A stretch of DNA of 7,944 nt from Verrucomicrobiales bacterium (GTDB lineage: Bacteria; Verrucomicrobiota; Verrucomicrobiia; Verrucomicrobiales; DEV007). Below, piece after piece: positions 1 to 6,342 of this stretch. Under the pieces are notes generated by a model. That model had not been told where the DNA came from. It saw nothing but the letters and a program-made list of their open reading frames with translations, and made no database searches. The position numbers and the translations under genes were made by a program. Within the stretch, counting starts at the first letter, position 1. Each line of letters opens with the position of its first letter. The stretch covers positions 18,418 to 26,361 of the forward strand of contig NZSO01000055.1 in NCBI GenBank assembly GCA_002696885.1, read 5' to 3'.

Positions 1-70
1 CTTAATAAATTCTTTAATTTGAAAAAAGAATAATATAAAAGAAGATGCTTCAAATTCTATAGAGCTATAA

Positions 71-1396
71 ATGAATAAAATTGTTTTTCTTTTTTTCGCT
101 ATTTCTATTTTAAATATAAAGGGAGAAGATTGGCCGGGTTGGTTCGGGCCTGAACGCAACGGTATATGGCAAGCAGAGGGTATCCTTGATCAATTTCCTG
201 AGAATGGTCCTAAAGTTATTTGGAAAACTCCCATTGCTAGAGGCTATGCTGGTCCAGCTGTTGCCAATGGTAAAGTTTTTGTCATGGACAGACAAATTGA
301 CAAAGGTGCCAAGTCCCCGGAAAACCCTTTTTCAAAAATCACCATTCCCGGAAATGAAAGATTGCTTTGCATTAACGCCAAGAATGGAAAAATCATTTGG
401 AAAAAAGTATATGATTGCCCTTATTCGATCAGCTACTCATCAGGACCCAGATCAACACCTTTAGTGGATGAAGGCCGTGTTTATACGATAGGTGCTGAAG
501 GAAATTTATTCTGTAGAAGCACCGTTGACGGAAAAGAGATTTGGTCTAATGACTTTAATGAAGCATTTAATGTAAAGACACCAACATGGGGATTTTCATC
601 TAATCCATTAATCCATGAGAATCTGCTTATCTGTCTAGTTGGTGGTGAGGGCTCGGTGGCAGTGGCTTTTGACAAATCAAATGGAAAAGAGGTATGGCGA
701 GCTCTTAGCGCTAAAGAACCAGGCTATGCACCCCCAGTGATTATAAAACAAAACGATGAAGATCAATTAATCATATGGAACCCTGAATCAGTAAACGCAT
801 TAAATCCAAAAAACGGGAAACTCATTTGGACTATTCCCTGGAAACTTCGCTTTGGATTGAGTGTCTCAACTCCTCAATTAGTTGATAATATTTTATTTCT
901 ATCCTCATTTTATAATGGCTCAATGGCAATTAAATTGTCAGCCGATAAAGAGCCTGAAATACTTTGGAAAACTTCAAAGGTAAGTGAAAAAAGAACGGAA
1001 CACCTTCATGGTATAATGAATACTGCGGTAATAAAAGACGGCTATATTTATGGTGCTTGCAGCTATGGTGAATTTCGATGTCTATCTCTTCAAACTGGAA
1101 AACGTGTTTGGGAATCACTTGCTCCAGTTGGTTTAAAAAGACCTTCTCGTTGGGGTACGGTATTTGTTACCCCTCACAAGGATAAGTTTTTTTTATTTAG
1201 TGAGAATGGAGATTTGGCATTAGCAAAGTTTGACCCAAAAGGATATTATGAAATTAGCCGATCTAATCTAATTGAGCCTAATTGTATCGATATGAGACAA
1301 CGAAAAATAGTATGGTCTCATCCGGCTTATGCCATGAAGTCTTGCTTTATAAGAAATGACACAGAACTCATTAGAGTCTCACTATCAAAGGAGTAG
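71..1396 (+). CDS. Secreted PQQ-like beta-propeller repeat protein (BamB/PQQ-dehydrogenase-like fold)
   Basis: A 441-residue protein predicted to be exported and to fold as a beta-propeller. Residues 1-18 form a signal peptide: K3, then the hydrophobic run IVFLFFAISIL, with a likely cut near G18. The mature protein starts with DWPGWFGPERNG (residues 20-31), the N-terminal signature of the many PQQ-like proteins of Planctomycetota and Verrucomicrobiota. Propeller blades are marked by recurrent G-K-x-x-W motifs: NGKIIW (105-110), DGKEIW (153-158), NGKEVW (204-209), NGKLIW (248-253), EILW (296-299), TGKRVW (342-347) and RKIVW (411-415). The C-terminus, KIVWSHPAYA...NDTELIRVSL, matches the usual end of the family. 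No catalytic site can be recognised, so PQQ binding is not implied. A scaffold, sugar-binding or enzymatic role is all open. The start ATG at 71 gives an intact signal peptide; no Shine-Dalgarno sequence precedes it. It converges on the VWA gene with a 7-bp gap. Confidence 0.9.
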   Translation: MNKIVFLFFAISILNIKGEDWPGWFGPERNGIWQAEGILDQFPENGPKVIWKTPIARGYAGPAVANGKVFVMDRQIDKGAKSPENPFSKITIPGNERLLCINAKNGKIIWKKVYDCPYSISYSSGPRSTPLVDEGRVYTIGAEGNLFCRSTVDGKEIWSNDFNEAFNVKTPTWGFSSNPLIHENLLICLVGGEGSVAVAFDKSNGKEVWRALSAKEPGYAPPVIIKQNDEDQLIIWNPESVNALNPKNGKLIWTIPWKLRFGLSVSTPQLVDNILFLSSFYNGSMAIKLSADKEPEILWKTSKVSEKRTEHLHGIMNTAVIKDGYIYGACSYGEFRCLSLQTGKRVWESLAPVGLKRPSRWGTVFVTPHKDKFFLFSENGDLALAKFDPKGYYEISRSNLIEPNCIDMRQRKIVWSHPAYAMKSCFIRNDTELIRVSLSKE

Positions 1397-1403
1397 TTCT
1401 AGT

Positions 1404-2543
1404 CTAAACTTTTGAAGGGTCTACAGCCTTATAATTTCCTCGAAACCTTTTAGATATATCTTTCAGAATGGCCTCACCAATACCTTTGACACTGATACAA
1501 TTAACTTTTGGTAATTGACCTCTATAGATTTTTTTAGATTCTTGAAAAATAAGATCAACAATCGCAGAATTTCCGAGCTTTTGACCACCTTTTGAGGTTC
1601 CAGGCTCACCATCAGCAATAAGAAAAATCGAGCTGGGTTTTTGCAGAAATGCTGCAACCAAAGCAAGATCCATTCTAGAGCCACCACTGGTACCCGCTAG
1701 AGCCTTTACAGTAGACGGCATGATAGGGAAATAGGAAACACCATTATTGTCTTTACCCTTGGCTCCCCATTGCGATGTTCTTGTTCGATCAAAAGGAGCT
1801 CCTCCTTTTTTATTAATGAAATACGCTTTCATCCAATTCTTAGCGTTCGCAATGTTACTAGAATTTGCAACTACGGGTTGAGAGCTAAACCCGTCACAGT
1901 CCTGTCCAAAGCAAATGATATTAAATCGAACGTTGGGCGATAATGAAGAAAGCGTTTTAACAATTTCTCTTCTCAAAGCAGCTATGCCCTCAGCACCACA
2001 ATTGTTATTCATACTAGTTGAAGTGTCGATTACTAGAATAATTCTGTTTCCTCCACCACTGGTTCCGAAAAATTTAGCTCCTCCGCTGCCATCTCCAAAG
2101 CCACCAATTCCAAAACCATCTCCAATACCATTTCCGAAAGCTAATGAGTCTGTGGGGTCAATGATTTCAGGCAGTACAACAGAAGACGAATTAGTCGCTG
2201 TTATTATCGGAGCAATAGGGTTCGAAGGTGGAGCAGGTTTTTTATTTGTAACTTTTTTAGCAAATGATTGTTTTTTTATTGTTTGTGAGACGTTTTCAGA
2301 ACCGGCCTCTACAACCATTTCAATTTCTTGTTCTTTGAAGTTAACAATAACTATCAAATATAAAAGGGTGAACAATATAACATGAATGATTAGTGCAATT
2401 CCAAATGAAAGAAATTTTGATTTTTTTTCAAATTCTTCCGAGGATTTTTGAGACTCTTCAAATTCAATATGACACTCCTCAAGAATCAAGTGAGCAGAAT
2501 TCTCATTTGATGGTACTAACTTTTTTGTGGGAGCTTGATCCAT
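1404..2543 (-). CDS. Membrane-anchored VWA-domain protein
   Basis: A 379-residue protein. An acidic, hydrophilic N-terminus (1-43) is followed by one transmembrane helix (about 44-68, FLSFGIALIIHVILFTLLYL and on), then a low-complexity Pro/Ser/Asn linker (about 100-130), a Gly-rich stretch (137-165) and a VWA domain (about 167-375). The metal-ion-dependent adhesion site (MIDAS) motif DxSxS is D173-T-S-T-S177, and the later Asp is D311 in LIADGEP. The usual MIDAS Thr appears to be Ser (GGSRMDLAL, S289), a conservative change. The AKFFG...GNRIILVIDTSTSM junction is the hallmark of a VWA family widespread in Planctomycetota and Verrucomicrobiota. The helix position suggests a cytoplasmic N-terminus and periplasmic VWA domain, a layout reminiscent of TonB/TolA-type anchors (inference). 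Such domains bind protein partners through a divalent metal; the partner is unknown. It is the last gene of the minus-strand block, 18 bp after the DUF3616 gene. Confidence 0.88.
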   Translation of the reverse strand: MDQAPTKKLVPSNENSAHLILEECHIEFEESQKSSEEFEKKSKFLSFGIALIIHVILFTLLYLIVIVNFKEQEIEMVVEAGSENVSQTIKKQSFAKKVTNKKPAPPSNPIAPIITATNSSSVVLPEIIDPTDSLAFGNGIGDGFGIGGFGDGSGGAKFFGTSGGGNRIILVIDTSTSMNNNCGAEGIAALRREIVKTLSSLSPNVRFNIICFGQDCDGFSSQPVVANSSNIANAKNWMKAYFINKKGGAPFDRTRTSQWGAKGKDNNGVSYFPIMPSTVKALAGTSGGSRMDLALVAAFLQKPSSIFLIADGEPGTSKGGQKLGNSAIVDLIFQESKKIYRGQLPKVNCISVKGIGEAILKDISKRFRGNYKAVDPSKV

Positions 2544-2561
2544 TTACTATATTAACTGTAT

Positions 2562-3623
2562 CTAATTAATATTCTTATTATTTTTTTTCTCATCAATATT
2601 AATACTTTTAGATCTAAATCTCTTTTTAGTGCTATTTTTCAGAGATTTACAAGAACTCAGCCCATCATCTAATTTTTCATTAGAATCATTCTGAGAGACA
2701 TTATATTTTACATTACCATCATCACTAAGGACGAATATTTTCTTCGTATTTTTTTGTATAGTGATAGCCTCTGGATTCATATCGTTAAATGACAATATAA
2801 GTTTTGGTGATGATTCTTCATCCCCAGTCCATGAATAAAGAGCAGACTTTAATTCACTATCTACAGGACCCCCGACAATGAAATAACTATTGTGAATTGC
2901 TGAGTATTCTATAGAACGAATGCCGCGCCTTTCTAAATTAAGATAAATAGGATCGCCTAATATAGGTTCAACATTTTTAAGAATTACTTCCTCTGCATTT
3001 TTAAGCGGAATCAAAATTGCTTTTTCATTCGGCAATGGATTTCTTAAACCAATGTAAAGAGTTTTACCATCGGGACTTACAGTCAGGCCCTCAATATTCA
3101 ATCCCTTTTCTTTCGGTGCCAAAAAAATTTCTTCATTCTTGCCTAATTGACCAATGTTTTTTTGTAGCAAAAAACTGTTATGTTTGAATAATACATTAAT
3201 CAGGCTGGAACATGGTTGACCTCGAGGTTGAAGATCATATTCTCCATTCTTCTTCGTGAACTCAGTAGCAAATAACCGATACCTGCTATTTCTCCATTTC
3301 CCTTTTTTACTCCTCCCATGTGAAGTGATCCAATAAATTAAATTACCAATGCGAGTGCAGGCCTCAATATCAGTCTCAGGGTGAGATGAATTTGTTACAC
3401 CAAGAAATTTATCAAGAGGAAAGGATTTGATGGGAGGGCCCGTTTTTTCGATAGAGTAAAGCCTTAAAATGTTATCTTCATCGTCAGCGACCAAGACCAT
3501 ACTATTATCTAATAATACAGCAGCTGAAGCATCACAGGCTCCATAATGATAGTTAGAACCTGAATACGCATTCGGACTGAATTTAACTATGAGGAAAAAC
3601 AACCCAAAAAAAAGGCGGATCAT
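2562..3623 (-). CDS. Secreted DUF3616-domain protein
   Basis: A 353-residue protein. Residues 1 to about 21 form a signal peptide (R3 then LFFGLFFLIV, likely cut near A19-S21). The mature part matches DUF3616 throughout: YGACDASAAVLLDN (27-40), VLVADDEDNILRLY (43-56), ETDIEACTRIGNLIYWITSHG (83-103 region), KGKWRNSRYRLFAT (107-120), NIEGLTVSPDGKTLYIGLRN (176-195), GIRSIEY (234-240), NPEAITI (283-289) and FVLSDDGN (297-304). The repeated 'LxVADDxDNxL' and 'SPDGKTLYIG' strands suggest a beta-propeller-like fold. The molecular function of DUF3616 is not known to me. After residue 305 the protein ends in a Lys/Asn/Ser-rich tail of about 45 residues that looks unstructured. It sits 48 bp downstream of uvrB and 18 bp upstream of the VWA gene, all on the same strand, so the two exported proteins may be co-expressed. 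Start ATG 3623 is chosen because it gives the signal peptide. Confidence 0.9.
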   Translation of the reverse strand: MIRLFFGLFFLIVKFSPNAYSGSNYHYGACDASAAVLLDNSMVLVADDEDNILRLYSIEKTGPPIKSFPLDKFLGVTNSSHPETDIEACTRIGNLIYWITSHGRSKKGKWRNSRYRLFATEFTKKNGEYDLQPRGQPCSSLINVLFKHNSFLLQKNIGQLGKNEEIFLAPKEKGLNIEGLTVSPDGKTLYIGLRNPLPNEKAILIPLKNAEEVILKNVEPILGDPIYLNLERRGIRSIEYSAIHNSYFIVGGPVDSELKSALYSWTGDEESSPKLILSFNDMNPEAITIQKNTKKIFVLSDDGNVKYNVSQNDSNEKLDDGLSSCKSLKNSTKKRFRSKSINIDEKKNNKNIN

Positions 3624-3671
3624 ACTCTACTTTACTATTAAGTTTAAAGCTTTCCAATAAAGATAATAAAA

Positions 3672-5819
3672 CTAATTTTTAGAGAGTTTTTTTAGCTCTT
3701 CAATCTGATCTCTTATTAAAGCAGCTTTTTCAAATTCTAATTTTGAGGCCGCATCCTGCATTTCTGATTGCAGTTCTCCAATAACTTGATTTACGTCCAG
3801 ATCATCATTATTAGCTGAGACGATTTCACTAGAAACCTTTTTGCCATCCTGATGCACCTGTAATGATTCCTGGTCAGCGCGCTTAACGCTTACGGGTATA
3901 ATCCCATTTTTCTCATTATAATCGATCTGCCGCCTTCTTCTATATTCTGTAATATTGATTAATCCCTCAATACTTTTGGTTACATCATCACAAAAAAGAA
4001 CAACCCGCCCATCAACATGCCTGGCAGCTCTTCCTGCAGTCTGAATAAGCGAAGTTTCGCTACGTAAATAACCCTCTTTATCTGCATCAAGTATGCACAC
4101 TAATGCAACTTCAGGTAAGTCTAGGCCCTCTCTCAAAAGGTTTATTCCGACAAGAATATCAAATTCACCAGCACGTAGTGATCTTAATATTTCAACCCTT
4201 TCGATGGCCCCAATATCACTATGTAAATATCTAACCCGAAAATCTAATTCTCTTAAATAATCAGTTAAATCCTCTGCAGTTTTTTTGGTTAGTGTGGTTA
4301 CTAGTACCCGATCACCAGTCTCTGTAGCCTTTCTGCATAACTCTATTGTCTCATCAATCTGTCCTTTCAGCGGTTTAAGTTTGGCCTCGGGGTCAAGCAA
4401 TCCAGTGGGTCTAATAATCTGCTCAATAACCAAGTCTCTACCTGTTTCAGTGACATTGAATTTTTCAATACTTTGCGATGAGCCTGAAATTAGGGGAACT
4501 AGCTTCGGGAGAATCTTGCTAGATCCTTTTTGTTTCTCAGCTCGAGGTATGTAAGTTTCATTCCCAACCTTACTATTTTCGATTTCGAATCTCGCTGGTG
4601 TTGCACTAACGTAAAGTCGTTGACCTGTTAGACCCATAAATTCATCAAATTTTAACGGCCTATTATCTAAAGCACTCGGAAGCCTAAATCCATAATCCAC
4701 TAATGTTGTTTTTCTTGATTTATCTCCCTCATACATTCCACCGACTTGAGGTACGGTGGCGTGTGATTCATCTATAATAGTTAGGAAATCATCCTGAAAA
4801 AAGTCAAGCAAGGTCGAAGGCCTAGATCCAGGGGACCTAGAACTGAGGTGCCTAGAATAATTCTCTATTCCCTGGCAAAAACCCATTTCTTGCATCATTT
4901 CTATATCATATTCAGTCCTTTGCTTTATGCGTTGGGCTTCGATGTATTTTTTATTTTTTTCGAAAAAAGTCACTTGTGCATCAAGCTCTTCTCTTATCTC
5001 TTTAATAGCCTTTGACATTTTTTCTGCTGGAGTAACAAATTGTTTAGCAGGATAAAAATTATAGTTATTTATATTGGCAGAAACATTGCCAGAAAGAGGA
5101 TCGAAAACAGAAAGTCTATCAATTTCATCACCAAAAAACTCAACCCTAATTGCTTCGTTTTCTAAATAAGCAGGAATAATATCAACGACATCACCTCTGG
5201 TTCGGAATTGCCCTCTAGCAAATGCAATATCATTCCTTTCATATAACATCTCAACTAGCTTTGTTAAAAATTGATCCCTATCCATTTCCATCCCAACGTG
5301 AACGGGACACATCATATTTTTGTAATCATCAGGAGAACCCAAACCGTAAATACAAGATACGCTTGCAACTACTACTACATCTTTTCTTGTAAGCAATGAG
5401 CCCATTGAAGAGAGCCTTAGTCTTTCAATTTCATCATTTATTGAGGAATCTTTTTCTATATAAGTATCACTTCTCGGTATATATGCCTCGGGTTGATAGT
5501 AATCGAAATAAGAAACAAAGTACTCAACCGCGTTTTTTGGAAAAAAATTTTTAAACTCCGAATAAAGTTGTGCCGCCAAGGTTTTATTATGTGACATAAC
5601 CAAAGTCGGTTTACCTATTTCAGCGATAACGTTTGCCATCGTGAAAGTTTTTCCAGACCCTGTAACACCGAGCAAGGTCTGGTGATTATTACCAGAATTC
5701 AAAGATTTAACCAATTTATCAATAGCCTGTCTTTGATCGCCTCGTGGCTCATAATCGGATTGTAAATGAAAACACGAATTCATTGCTATAAACGATTGTT
5801 GAATACCATCATTCAACAT
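3672..5819 (-). CDS. uvrB: UvrABC excinuclease subunit B
   Basis: The damage-verifying helicase-like subunit of nucleotide excision repair; it is loaded by UvrA and recruits UvrC for the incisions. All landmarks are present: Walker A GVTGSGKT (51-58), the tyrosine-rich DNA-clamping beta-hairpin SYFDYYQPEAYIP (103-115), Walker B IIDESH (348-353), LYVSATPA (402-409), RPTGLLDP (470-477), LLREGLDLPE (561-570), the arginine-finger motif QTAGRAAR (593-600), and a C-terminal UVR domain (about 682-712) for UvrC contact. At 715 residues it is longer than the usual about 670. One cause is an extra segment of about 42 residues (about 417-460) between ATPA.FEIENS and the DLVIEQIIRPTG strand. The other is an N-terminus about 12 residues longer than normal. 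A start at M13 (ATG at 5781-5783) would give the typical N-terminus, so the exact start is uncertain. Neighbours: 23 bp after the zinc-ribbon gene, 48 bp before DUF3616. No LexA-type palindrome was seen in the short gap upstream. Confidence 0.98.
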   Translation of the reverse strand: MLNDGIQQSFIAMNSCFHLQSDYEPRGDQRQAIDKLVKSLNSGNNHQTLLGVTGSGKTFTMANVIAEIGKPTLVMSHNKTLAAQLYSEFKNFFPKNAVEYFVSYFDYYQPEAYIPRSDTYIEKDSSINDEIERLRLSSMGSLLTRKDVVVVASVSCIYGLGSPDDYKNMMCPVHVGMEMDRDQFLTKLVEMLYERNDIAFARGQFRTRGDVVDIIPAYLENEAIRVEFFGDEIDRLSVFDPLSGNVSANINNYNFYPAKQFVTPAEKMSKAIKEIREELDAQVTFFEKNKKYIEAQRIKQRTEYDIEMMQEMGFCQGIENYSRHLSSRSPGSRPSTLLDFFQDDFLTIIDESHATVPQVGGMYEGDKSRKTTLVDYGFRLPSALDNRPLKFDEFMGLTGQRLYVSATPARFEIENSKVGNETYIPRAEKQKGSSKILPKLVPLISGSSQSIEKFNVTETGRDLVIEQIIRPTGLLDPEAKLKPLKGQIDETIELCRKATETGDRVLVTTLTKKTAEDLTDYLRELDFRVRYLHSDIGAIERVEILRSLRAGEFDILVGINLLREGLDLPEVALVCILDADKEGYLRSETSLIQTAGRAARHVDGRVVLFCDDVTKSIEGLINITEYRRRRQIDYNEKNGIIPVSVKRADQESLQVHQDGKKVSSEIVSANNDDLDVNQVIGELQSEMQDAASKLEFEKAALIRDQIEELKKLSKN
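5797..5818. repeat. 8-bp inverted repeat over the annotated uvrB start codon
   Basis: Arms TGTTGAAT (5797-5804) and ATTCAACA (5811-5818) are perfectly complementary around a 6-base spacer ACCATC. On the minus-strand transcript the hairpin would take in part of the ATG at 5819 and the next codons (MLNDGIQQ). If translation begins instead at ATG 5781-5783, the repeat lies 13 bases upstream of the start, where an operator or a translation-controlling hairpin would sit. Confidence 0.5.
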
Positions 5820-5842
5820 TATCTATCCATCTTAGGATATAC

Positions 5843-6025
5843 TCAAGAAGTTGGACTCTTTGAATCTTGTATTTCCTCAGAAACTTCCAAATCCCATCTA
5901 TCTCCGCACCCTGAACACCGATAAGCTACCCAATCGCCGGCAGAAAACCCAAATTCTGGTTCTGAAGTCATTAAGTAAGCCAACTCACCACAGTCCACAC
6001 AGGTTATTTTTGAGGGAATATCCAT
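5843..6025 (-). CDS. Small zinc-ribbon protein
   Basis: A 60-residue protein with two Cys pairs, C9-x2-C12 and C37-x2-C40, separated by 24 residues, the pattern of a zinc ribbon. The core reads ITCVDCGELAYLM, then SAGDWVAYRCSGCGDRWDL, and a short acidic/Ser tail follows. No signal peptide or membrane segment is visible, so it should be cytoplasmic. Function is unknown; free-standing ribbons of this size often bind nucleic acid or a protein partner (general knowledge, not shown here). The frame stays open upstream to a TTG at 6161-6163 (106 residues), but that extension overlaps the 40-residue ORF at 6096-6218 in another frame and reads as an unlikely string (MVFFFLLLLTQLGHKKKRA). No ATG, GTG or TTG lies in frame between that ORF's stop and the ATG at 6025, so the 6025 start is preferred. 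It lies 23 bp upstream of uvrB, probably co-transcribed. Confidence 0.72.
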   Translation of the reverse strand: MDIPSKITCVDCGELAYLMTSEPEFGFSAGDWVAYRCSGCGDRWDLEVSEEIQDSKSPTS

Positions 6026-6095
6026 GAAAGATATATCAGCAAAATTTACTTTGAGGTATTGTTTGAGGAGAAAAGGAGCAAGATTAAAAAGTTCC

Positions 6096-6218
6096 TTAAT
6101 CCTTATCGCTCGTTTCTTTTTGTGCCCTAGCTGTGTCAGCAGCAGCAAAAAGAAGAACACCAACCGGGATAGAAAGCCCGACTAAACATATTAAAACCTG
6201 AATCCATTGAATACCCAT
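6096..6218 (-). CDS. Putative 40-residue single-pass membrane peptide
   Basis: A small ORF, ATG at 6216-6218 and TAA at 6096-6098, reading MGIQWIQVLICLVGLSIP, then VGVLLFAAADTARAQKETSDKD. Residues about 5-27 form one hydrophobic helix; the 13-residue tail is charged (R31, K34, E35, D38, K39, D40). This hydrophobic-then-charged design is what a real small membrane protein looks like and would be unusual for a chance frame, but 40 codons is short and I recognise no family. There is no Shine-Dalgarno motif, as is true of the neighbours. It is the first gene of the minus-strand block, 70 bp ahead of the zinc-ribbon gene and 18 bp downstream of the large inverted repeat. A cleavable signal peptide ending at the ARA before Q33 is a weaker alternative, because the N-terminus lacks a basic residue. 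Confidence 0.5.
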   Translation of the reverse strand: MGIQWIQVLICLVGLSIPVGVLLFAAADTARAQKETSDKD

Positions 6219-6236
6219 AACTATATAAACGGAAGT

Positions 6237-6263
6237 TAAGAACGAATCTTTCATTCGTTCTTA
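6237..6263. repeat. Perfect 11-bp inverted repeat, 5-base spacer
   Basis: Arms TAAGAACGAAT (6237-6247) and ATTCGTTCTTA (6253-6263) are perfectly complementary around the spacer CTTTC. It lies 18 bp upstream of the small membrane ORF and 79 bp upstream of the exoribonuclease start. No run of T follows either arm, so an intrinsic terminator is unlikely. It could be an operator for a dimeric repressor or a 5'-leader hairpin of the minus-strand transcript. It does not match the LexA patterns I know (CTGT-N8-ACAG or GAAC-N4-GTTC). Confidence 0.7.
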
Positions 6264-6287
6264 TTAATATTAAACCTATATTAACAA

Positions 6288-6316
6288 TTGTCGACTGAAA
6301 ATAAGTTCTTTATGCT
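6288..6316 (+). promoter_or_regulatory. Possible sigma-70-like promoter for the exoribonuclease gene
   Basis: A TTGTCG (6288-6293, 4 of 6 to TTGACA) is followed after exactly 17 bases by TATGCT (6311-6316, 4 of 6 to TATAAT). Transcription would begin near 6323, leaving a leader of about 20 bases before the ATG at 6343. Matches this weak are common in AT-rich DNA, so the call rests mostly on position. Confidence 0.25.
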
Positions 6317-6342
6317 TATCTTGTAACTTCAATAAATATGAA

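Larger units (their letters stand above)
6219..6342. promoter_or_regulatory. Divergent intergenic control region
   Basis: This 124-bp AT-rich spacer separates the divergent minus-strand block (first ORF starting at 6218) and the exoribonuclease gene (starting at 6343). It must hold the promoters for both directions unless transcription of the minus block starts further inside it. It contains the 11-bp inverted repeat at 6237-6263 and a possible plus-strand promoter at 6288-6316. No clear -35/-10 pair was recognised for the minus direction; the minus strand has only scattered TATA-like elements. Confidence 0.55.

Noticed and set aside
19..39. TTGAAA and TAATATAAA as a promoter for the PQQ-like gene
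   Set aside because: The two elements are only 6 bases apart instead of about 17, and no other -35 at proper spacing was seen. The window begins too close to judge.
186..464. A 92-codon plus-strand open frame
   Set aside because: Out-of-frame shadow inside the PQQ-like gene; no recognisable motif.
1463..1687. A 74-codon minus-strand open frame
   Set aside because: Out-of-frame shadow inside the VWA gene, whose own frame has clear VWA motifs.
1915..2385. A 156-codon plus-strand open frame
   Set aside because: It lies entirely antisense to the VWA gene and reads as the complement of its Gly-rich and Pro-rich stretches (repeats such as PPLPSPKPPIPKPSP). It has no family signature.
4285..4554. 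An 89-codon plus-strand open frame
   Set aside because: Antisense to well-conserved uvrB sequence; its residues mirror UvrB codons and show no domain.
6237..6263. Intrinsic terminator
   Set aside because: The stem is AT-rich, is not followed by a T-tract on either strand, and sits between divergent starts, where a terminator has no obvious upstream gene to serve.
5820..6342. A LexA/SOS box controlling uvrB
   Set aside because: No CTGT-N8-ACAG, GAAC-N4-GTTC or TGTTC-N4-GAACA pattern was found by eye in the upstream gaps. The inverted repeats present have different sequence and spacing.
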